A stretch of 64,000 nucleotides of DNA from Salvelinus alpinus. Its lineage: Eukaryota; Chordata; Actinopteri; Salmoniformes; Salmonidae. The notes under the pieces are model-generated. The model ran no database searches and was not told the DNA's origin. It saw only the letters and a program-made list of their open reading frames with translations. The stretch is from contig NC_092090.1 in the NCBI RefSeq assembly GCF_045679555.1, positions 30,492,788 through 30,556,787 of the forward strand, in the 5' to 3' direction. Below are positions 47,201 to 56,500 of this stretch, piece by piece (within the stretch, counting starts at the first letter, position 1; every line of letters starts with the position of its first letter). A program made the translations under genes and the position numbers.

Positions 47201-50200
47201 GCTGTGCAATCCGGTTTCCGAGCCGGTCACGGGTGCACCTCAGCCACGCTCAAGGTACTAAACGATATCATAACCGGCATCGATAAAAGACAGTACTGTG
47301 CAGCCGTCTTCATCGACCTGGCCAAGGCTTTCGACTCTGTCAATCACCATATTCTTATCGGCAGACTCAGTAGCCTCGGTTTTTCTAATGACTGCCTTGC
47401 CTGGTTCACCAACTACTTTGCAGACAGAGTTCAGTGTGTCAAATCGGAGGGCATGTTGTCCGGTCCTCTGGCAGTCTCTATGGGGGTACCACAGGGTTCA
47501 ATTCTCAGGCCGACTCTTTTCTCTGTATATATCAATGATGTTGCTCTTGCTGCGGGCGATTCCCTGATCCACCTCTACGCAGACGACACCATTCTGTATA
47601 CTTCTGGCCCTTCCTTGGACACTGTGCTATCTAACCTCCAAACGAGCTTCAATGCCATACAACACTCCTTCCGTGGCCTCCAACTGCTCTTAAACGCTAG
47701 TAAAACCAAATGCATGCTTTTCAACCGTTCGCTGCCTGCACCCGCACGCCCGACTAGCATCACCACCCTGGACGGTTCCGACCTAGAATATGTGGACATC
47801 TATAAGTACCTAGGCTAGACTGCAAACTCTCCTTCCAGACTCATATCAAACATCTCCAATCCAAAATCAAATCTAGAGTCGGCTTTCTATTTCGCAACAA
47901 AGCCTCCTTCACTCACGCCGCCAAACTTACCCTAGTAAAACTGACTATCCTACCGATCCTCGACTTCGGCGATGTCATCTACAAAATAGCTTCCAATACT
48001 CTACTCAGCAAACTGGATGCAGTTTATCACAGTGCCATCCGTTTTGTTACTAAAGCACCTTATACGACCCACCACTGCGACCTGTATGCCCTAGTCGGCT
48101 TGCCCTCGCTACATGTTCGTCGTCAGACCCACTGGCTCCAGGTCATCTACAAGGCTATGCTAGGTAAAGTGCCGCCTTATCTCAGTTCACTGGTCACGAT
48201 GGCTACACCCACCCGTAGCACGCGCTCCAGCAGGTGTATCTCACTGATCATCCCTAAAGCCAAAACCTCATTTGGACGCCTTTCCTTCCAGTTCTCTGCT
48301 GCCTGCGACTGGAACGAATTGCAAAAATCTCTGAAGTTGGAGACTTTTATCTCCCTCAACAACTTTAAACATCTGCTATCCGAGCAGCTAACCGATCGCT
48401 GCAGCTGTACATAGTCCATCGGTATATAGCCCACCCAATTTACCTACCTCACCACCCATACTGCTTTTATTTATTTACTTTTCTGCTCTTTTGCACACCA
48501 GTATCTCTACTTGCACATGATCATCTGATGATTTATCACTCCAGTGTTAATCTGCTAAATTGTAATTATTCGATTTATTGCCTACCTCCTCATGCCTTTT
48601 GCACACATTGTATATAGATTCTTTTTTTTTCTACCATGTTATTGACTTGTTTATTGTTTACTCCATGTGTAACTCTGTGTTGTTGTCTGTTCACACTGCT
48701 ATGCTTTATCTTGGCCAGGTCGCAGTTGCAAATGAGAACCTGTTCTCAACTAGCCTACCTGGTTAAATAAAGGTGAAATTAAAAATAAATATATATATAT
48801 ATATATGTTCACACAACCTCTTTCACCATGATTTACATTGCAAATCCAGTTATAGGGGACTGGCTGCTTTAGAGGTTATTTAGCTTTGCCACAAGGCAAC
48901 AAGAAACAAGCCCCATAATAGAGCCTAATATCTACTGAAAGACAAGCCCCATAATAGAGCTTAATATCTACTGAAAGGCACAAGCCCAATAGAGCCTAAT
49001 ATCTACTGAAAGACACAAGCCCCATAATAGAGCTTAATATCTACTGAAAGGCACAAGCCCAATAGAGCCTAATATCTACTGAAAGGCAAGCCCCATAATA
49101 GAGCTTAATATCTACTGAAAGACACAAGCCCCATAATAGAGCTTAATATCTACTGAAAGACACAAGCCCCATAATAGAGCCTAATATCTACTGAAAGACA
49201 CAAGCCCCATAATAGAGCCTAATATCTACTGAAAGACACAAGCCCCATAATAGAGCTTAATATCTACTGAAAGCCACAAGCCCCATAATAGAGCTTAATA
49301 TCTACTGAAAGACACAAGCCCCATAATAGAGCTTAATATCTACTGAAAGACACAAGCCCCATAATAGAGCTTAATATCTACTGAAAGACACAAGCCCCAT
49401 AATAGAGCTTAATATCTACTGAAAGAAACAAGCCCCACAATAGAGCCTAATATCTACTGAAAGACACACATGGACATGTTACACAGTGATCTTATGACTG
49501 TTGAAGGCGAGACGTTTCAGTGTGCGTGTTTAGTGTACTATTGGTAATTTAGTTCCCAATGCAATTCCAGCCTATACAAGCAATGGGATATGGATGTCTG
49601 ATGCAAAGTTCTCTTGATCCGAGTAGGTCTTGGTGCTTTCTATCCTGTTGCAATAGCTACAAGTGGCTACAAGCAATGGGCCGAGCAACTACATCTACCA
49701 TATAGTTTGATGACATGATGAAGGCCATAGTTACCTCAGAAGGCCACCTGGTGGAGAGTAGGAGTAGCACTGCAGTGTGGGGTACTGGGGGCGGAGCAGG
49801 AAGGACAGAATGGCTGCAGTACCGGCACCAAGGGAGTGTCCCACTATCACCAGCCCGTAGTGCATGGTTCCCTTACCCTGAGAAAAACATTTGGATTAGA
49901 CTTGTATACACGCACACACACACTCTTCTAATGCTCTGTTCCTATGAAAGTGTTAGTTATGCAAACCTATTACATTTCAACCAATATACACAAATCCTTT
50001 CTACCACACAGACATATTCATCACTCATGTACCAAATCTCTTCCAAAGGCTTGTGACAAGATCATTTCCTGCTCCAGTTTCTTCTTAATGTACTCTGCTG
50101 AGTAAACCATCCCCTGAGAGAGGAAGAGAAGGAGGGAGGGAAAAGGGGAGAGGGAGAGAGGCAGACTAACATTCATTTTTTCTTCGCTTCAGCATCTTTA

Positions 50201-50460
50201 TTAAATAATTTTAATATCCACTCATTTTACATCTATAAATCATTCCACTTTTGAGAAGTGAAATGGCCCCTGTGCTTTGGGAGCACATTGCACTCTTGGG
50301 GATGGTTTGTAACAAAGGGTGAAGAGACACCCAAAGGAACCTCTGATTTGACTAGGTCTGGCTGGGTGAATGCATTCTTACCTTGTGGCCCAGCCAGTTT
50401 CCATGCTGCTCCTCCACTGGCAGACGCTCAGAGTCCCCTGTGAGATCAGTCAGGGCATCC

Positions 50461-50501
<41 letters not shown>

Positions 50502-53500
50502 ATGATACTACTACATGCACTTAAAGAGATTCTCTGGTACTTTTGTAAACTTTTTTGCGACTAGTTCTGAAAGTAGCACTCACGAGCCAAAAGTGGTCCC
50601 TGAAAACTGCATACTACTTCACATGTGCAGATATGTGCGCCATATCATTGCTCTCGGTATCCCGGCAACCTCATTGGATTACACTGGGCAGGCCTATGCT
50701 AGCTGTCACTCAGCGGCAGGAAGCCTAGCGGTTAGAGCGTTGGGACAGTAACCGGAAGGTTGCTTGTTCGAATCCCCGAGTTGGCAACGTGGAAAAATCT
50801 GCCGTTCTGCCCTTGATCAAGGCAGATGTCGATTAAGGCAGCCACACGGCACCTCTGATTTAGTTATTGGGTTAAATATGGAAGACACATTTCGGATGAA
50901 TGAATTCAGTTGTGCCACTGACTAGGTATCCCTTTTAAAATGCGAGGGACTGAACTCATTGGCCAGAACTCAAATTGCTAGGGGGCTGGGCCACATTGGG
51001 GGAAATGTAGAGAAAATGGCACCTAGGGATTTCGTGGCCAATTGAGGTAAGACAGTAATTCTGCTCATAGATTATGCATGTATGAACTACACATTGACAC
51101 ATCTAGACCAAATAGGGAGGTTTAAAAAATACTTTCTTAGTTGCCAGAGAATGTCTTTATTGGTGGAGGTGATAACAAAAGATGAAAGACAGGAGAGACA
51201 GAGTATGTGTGTGTGAGAGAGAGAAAATGTGCTCCATTTCCTCAAGTAAATAAAAAACTATTTTGATGTGAGAAAAATAACCGTGACATTTTAAATAGAT
51301 GGGTTGACACATATTCGAGGCGAGTTCTGAATACTGCTAGCAAGTGCAAGATATTTTCTTTCTGCTCCAGTTAAATAATATTCTCCTTTCCTTGGACACT
51401 GTTAAAGAAAAGTTACCTCATAAATCGTGCTGCGGAGTATAGTGATTTTACAGTACTTGAGCAAAATTGAGCCCAGAGAATGTTCAGCCAACAAGAGAGA
51501 GGGTGTGGGAGTTCAGTTGAAGATGGAGACTTCATGGGAATTTGATGTCATAGAACTGCGAGGAATTTAACTTCACTGAAAGTCGTTGTACTGCTTAACA
51601 TTGTATTGTGCTCCATGATTGACTGTCATGGACTTTGGTGACTATCTGGTCATTCACTTGTGAGTCATTGTCTGCATCCCAAATAGCACCTTTTGGCCTA
51701 TATAGTGGACTGTGTAGGTTGTTGCAGTCTTTTTTGGAGATGCCATCACCCTCTCTCTTTTTTAAAACACTACATGCACAACTTCCGACCAGAAGCTCTT
51801 GTCAAAAAGTGTTGCAATATATAGGGAATAGGTTGCCATTTGGAACACAACCATGGTCGTTTGATGACTCTCTGGTCAGTCACTTGTGAGTCATTGGTTT
51901 GTCACTGTGTCTTACTTTGGGGGACAGGGTTCCTCGAATGCTGATGACAACTTTCTTTTTCCCATGATCCACAGCCACAAAGAAAGGTGTCTCATAAACC
52001 TATGAAGGGGAGAGAGAGAATAGTGAGAGGTAGCAGCTAAATCTATTTATTTTGGTAACACACATCAATCAAAGGCATCGCAGAAGAAACAGCCAAGGAC
52101 TATAATGATGACTTCCATCATGGAGTGCCCTGGCCTAACTCCCTCTGTGATGCGAGTCTGCAGAGTCCAGACCCTCCACTCTTCTGCTAGCTAGCCTGCA
52201 TGGTGTGGTTTAATGGATGGAAAGTCAGACTTGGCCCAGTTAACAGAGAAGTCTGCTTTACAAATCAGTCAGTGTGTTTTGAGTGCTCTCTTTCTCGCTA
52301 CGGCAACTTCCCTCTGCGAACAGGAAATAATTAACAGGTGGAATATTTTGGATGTGATTTGGAAAGTATTTGTCCAGCCAGACGATTGGCAGTGTGATTT
52401 ACTTCCCTTGCTACAGAGCAATGCAAGGTGTTATATTACATGCAAGGTGTTATATTACATGCAAGGCGTTATATTACATATATTGTTGAGGGAACTAAGT
52501 GCAATATATCATCAAGAAGTCATTTCGAGAAACAATTCCAAGGCGAGTGATACAGCAAATATTTGACTGACAGACAATATGACAAATCATACACCTGTTC
52601 ATCTGTACTTTGCAAATTGCTTCTACTAACACTGCATGTTGTATCTTCTGTATTCTACTCATGCCTGGTAATTGTCCAGACTGTCACCCTTCCATTTGGT
52701 ACTCACCGCGTCGTGCCAGGATGTGTAGACAACGTGGACCTGCTTCAGCTCTCTGTCCAGGAAGTGGCGGCGGATAGCCAGGACGTTACAGCCACAACAG
52801 TTATCCTCCTCCACTGTCACTGTCTGGGACAGCCTAGAGCCAGACCCTGATGTACAGCTGAGAGAGGAGGAGAAGGGGAGAGAGAGAGACAGAGAGAGAG
52901 GAAAATGGAGAGAGGAAGAGAGAGAAAGGGGAGAGATGGAGAGAGATTACTACAATAGATCCTTAAATTGAGTGTGCGAGTCTAAAACCCAAACATATCT
53001 GTGTGATTCAGTGTATTTAGGTCTTTGTATCACTAGTCAAGTGGGTCAGTGTTTTGTCTGAACAGTGGAGTGGAACACGCTGTGTGTCAGTGCTCCATTG
53101 TTTACCCACTGTGTCAGAGAGTAGGGTCTGACCAGAGTGTTATTGTCCCAGTGGAATACCACGTTGTCAATACTGATGAATGTGAAATGTGAAACCGGTG
53201 TAAGTGCATGGGATGGGAGGGAGGCAGGCAGACTTACTGGCAGGAGCTGGCCAGGCGGCACAGCCCACAGGCAGGCTTCCTCATCAGGTACATGGGCCAG
53301 CCGTACGCTGCCAGGGCAAACAGCATGTAGTAACACACCTCCTTGTACATGCCCATCTCCGTCTGAGGGACACACACACAATGTTAAAAATACATCCACA
53401 AACAGAGAGAGGCTACACCGCTGCCTTAGATGTTCAATATAAATCCACAAACACACACTCACCGAGTTCTTAAGGTCCAGGTATTTGGTGTTGCGAGTTA

Positions 53501-56500
53501 CAGGCATTCCAGATAAGAAAGCTAAAATGTCATTGTTGGCCTGAAGGAGAAAAACAACAATTTCACACACTAATAAGACTGTCAAACACAAACAGGCCCT
53601 CCAACTCTGTTAGCATTTTACCTGTAACGTTTCCCCCCCATCCCTCTCTCTTTCTCTCTCCACACTGGTCCCCATCCCCTGTTACCTGGTCCAGGATGGC
53701 ACCTCTGTTGGACCTCTGTCTCTGGCGAAGCAGCACCAGGCCAGCTATGATGTCACTAGGCACAATGTCCAGATCTCTGAAGAACTCTGCAAACAGGCTG
53801 GCCACCTCGGAATACGCATCCTAACGGGAGAGGAGAGATCGAGGTTGAACCTTGAATAACCACAAGAATGGATCCCAACCACAACCATTGATTCTCACTA
53901 AATAGATTGTATCATACAGGAAGTTGGGGGATGGATAGAGGAACAAGAATTCTATTTCCCTCACAGACTGTGTGTCCTGGGCTCGGGTGCAGCACATGAA
54001 GAACTTCAGTCTCCTGCTCCAGCTGCTGGCTTGGCCCTCCTCTAGCCTGTGTCTGAAGAAGGGAGGCACAGCAGGATGGTTACCTTAGTGTGCTGTGCTG
54101 GGTGAGGACAGAGTAGGACAGAGAGGGTAGTAGTGTGTAGGGCAGATGGTAGTAGTGTGTAGGGAAGAGGGTACCAACCTGAGGGTGCAGGTGGTATACT
54201 CTGTAGAGATGGTAGTGTGTAGGGCAGAGGGTACCAACCTGAGGGTTTAGAGATGGTAGTGTGTAGGGCAGATCGTACCAACCTAAGGGTGTACAGGCGG
54301 TAGTATGCAGGGAAGAGGGTACCAACCTGAGGGTGTAGGTGGTGAGGTTGCGTTGGCGTCGCCGGGTGGCTTTCAGTTTAACAAATGTGCGTCCCGTGGG
54401 GTCAAAGGTACACATGAGCGTGAAGCACACGCTGAAGATCACCAGCCAATTGCACACCACAATCCCTGGGGTGAGACGGGATAGTTTTGATATATTGTGA
54501 TCTTCATAACGAACCACGCAATGGTGTAAGAAAAGCAAAACATGCCCATGAGCATTTCTACTCCATTACTTTGTTTTACAAGTCCGTCCTTGTTCTCTTT
54601 GAAGATTACTCTAGTCTACAACATATTTACTCTAGTGATTGCTGCTCCCTCGTACTCCCTCTCTAACTCACCCAAAGCAAGGTTCTTGGCAGTGACATCA
54701 GAGCACGGTTGGTAGTATTGGAAAAGCCAGGCGATCCCCACCACTGCATATACCAACTCCACCAACAAAATGGCTGAAAGAGAGAAAGCAGGGAGGGAAG
54801 AGAAACAACATTACTCAATATTGTGAAATTAGACAGGATACTTCAGAAAGTATTCAGACACCTCAACTTTTCCCACATTTTGTTACGTTACAGGCTTATT
54901 CTAAAATGTATTTAAAAATAAATAAATCCTCAGCAATCAACACACAATACCCCATAAAACAGGTTTAGAAATGTTAGCGTCATTTTTGCAAAAAAACAAA
55001 ATACCTTATTTACTGTTAGGTTCTTAGTAAATAACTCACGGACACTAGAGAAGCTTTAACCAAGTTTAATCATTCCCAAAGGTTCTGTACAGCTGTAATC
55101 AGACAGCAAAACATTTCTCACATCACAGTTTATTTACATCCTACTTAAGACAGTCCCTCTCTCCATCCTTAGTTTATGCCCAAGCGAAAGAAGGTAACCA
55201 GATACTAACCCTGATTACTCCCTTAAGAGGAACTGACCTCAACCCCTCATTCACCTAATCCACAGATATCCATCTGTATTCCCTATATCAACACATCGCT
55301 CTCCTCTCCTCCATCAAACACATTCCAAAGCCTTCTGGGTTGCTACAGATTCTTTCTATTCAAGGCTTCGTCTCTATCATTTATTTAATATCTCAATGTT
55401 CAAAGTTTAGCCGATTCCAACATTACATAAGTATTCAGAACCTTTGCTATGAGACTCGAAATTGAGCACAGCTGCATCCTGTTTCCATTGATCATCCTTG
55501 AGATGTTTCTACAACTTGATTGGAGTCCACCTGTGGTAAATTCAATTGATTGGACATGATTTGGAAAAGGCACACACTTGTCTATATAAGGTCCCATAGT
55601 GCATGTCAGAGCAAAAAACAAGACATGAGGTCGAAGGACATGAGCTCCGAGACAGGATTGTGTCAAGGCACAGATCTGGGGAAGAATATCAAATAATCTC
55701 TGCAGCATTGAAGGTCCAAAAACACAGTAGCCTACATCATTCTTAAATGGCAGAAGTTTGGAACCCCCAAGACACTCCCTAGAGCTGTCCGTCCGGCCAA
55801 ACTGAACAATCGGGGGAGAAGGGCCTTAGTCAAGGAGGTGACTAAGAACCCAATGTTCACTCCTCTGTGGAGATGGGAGAACCATCCAGAAGGACAACCA
55901 TCTCTGCAGCACTCCATCAATCAGGCATTTATGGTAGAGTGGCCAGATGGAAGCCACTCCTCAGTAAAAGGCACATGACAGCCCGCTTGGAGTTTGCCAA
56001 AAGGCACCTAAAGACTCTCAAACCATGAGAAGCAACATTATTTTTCGCCTGAATGCCAAGCGTCACTTCTGGAGGAAACCTGGCACCATCCCTATGGTGA
56101 AGCATGGTGGTGGCAGCATCATGCTGTGGGAATGTTATTCAGCGGCAGGGAGTGGGAAACTAGTCAGGATCGAGGCAAAGACAAACAGAGCAAAGTACAG
56201 AGAGATCCTTGATGAAAACCTGCTCCAGAGCACTCAGGACCTCAGACTGGGGCGAAGGTTCACCTTCCAACAGGACAACGGCCCTAAGCACACAGCCAAG
56301 ACAAAGCAGGAGTGGATTCGGGACAAGTCTCAATGTCCTTGAGTGGCCCAGCCAGAGCCCGGACTTGAACCCGATCGAACTTCTCTGAAGAGACCCGAAA
56401 ATAGCTGTGCAGCAACGCTCCCCATCCAACCTGATAGAGCTTGAGAGGATCTGCAGGGAATGGGAGAAACTCCCCAAATAAAGATGTGCCAAGCTTGTAG

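Larger units (their letters stand above)
45923..49734. other. dagla intron 13
   Basis: 3.8 kb, filled mainly by a LINE copy (46590-48800) and a 38-bp minisatellite (48905-49466). A short dispersed-repeat piece starts at 45952. Confidence 0.7.

Noticed and set aside
46664-47818. Host gene of 384 codons
   Set aside because: It is a reverse transcriptase with the YADDT box, ending in a LINE tail, and it is frameshifted.
50713-50790. tRNA gene
   Set aside because: A- and B-box motifs are present, but the sequence continues into a SINE body and the cloverleaf is decayed. The same applies to 58721-58800.
53137-53473. Plus-strand frames of 89-101 codons
   Set aside because: They are antisense to dagla exons 7-8.
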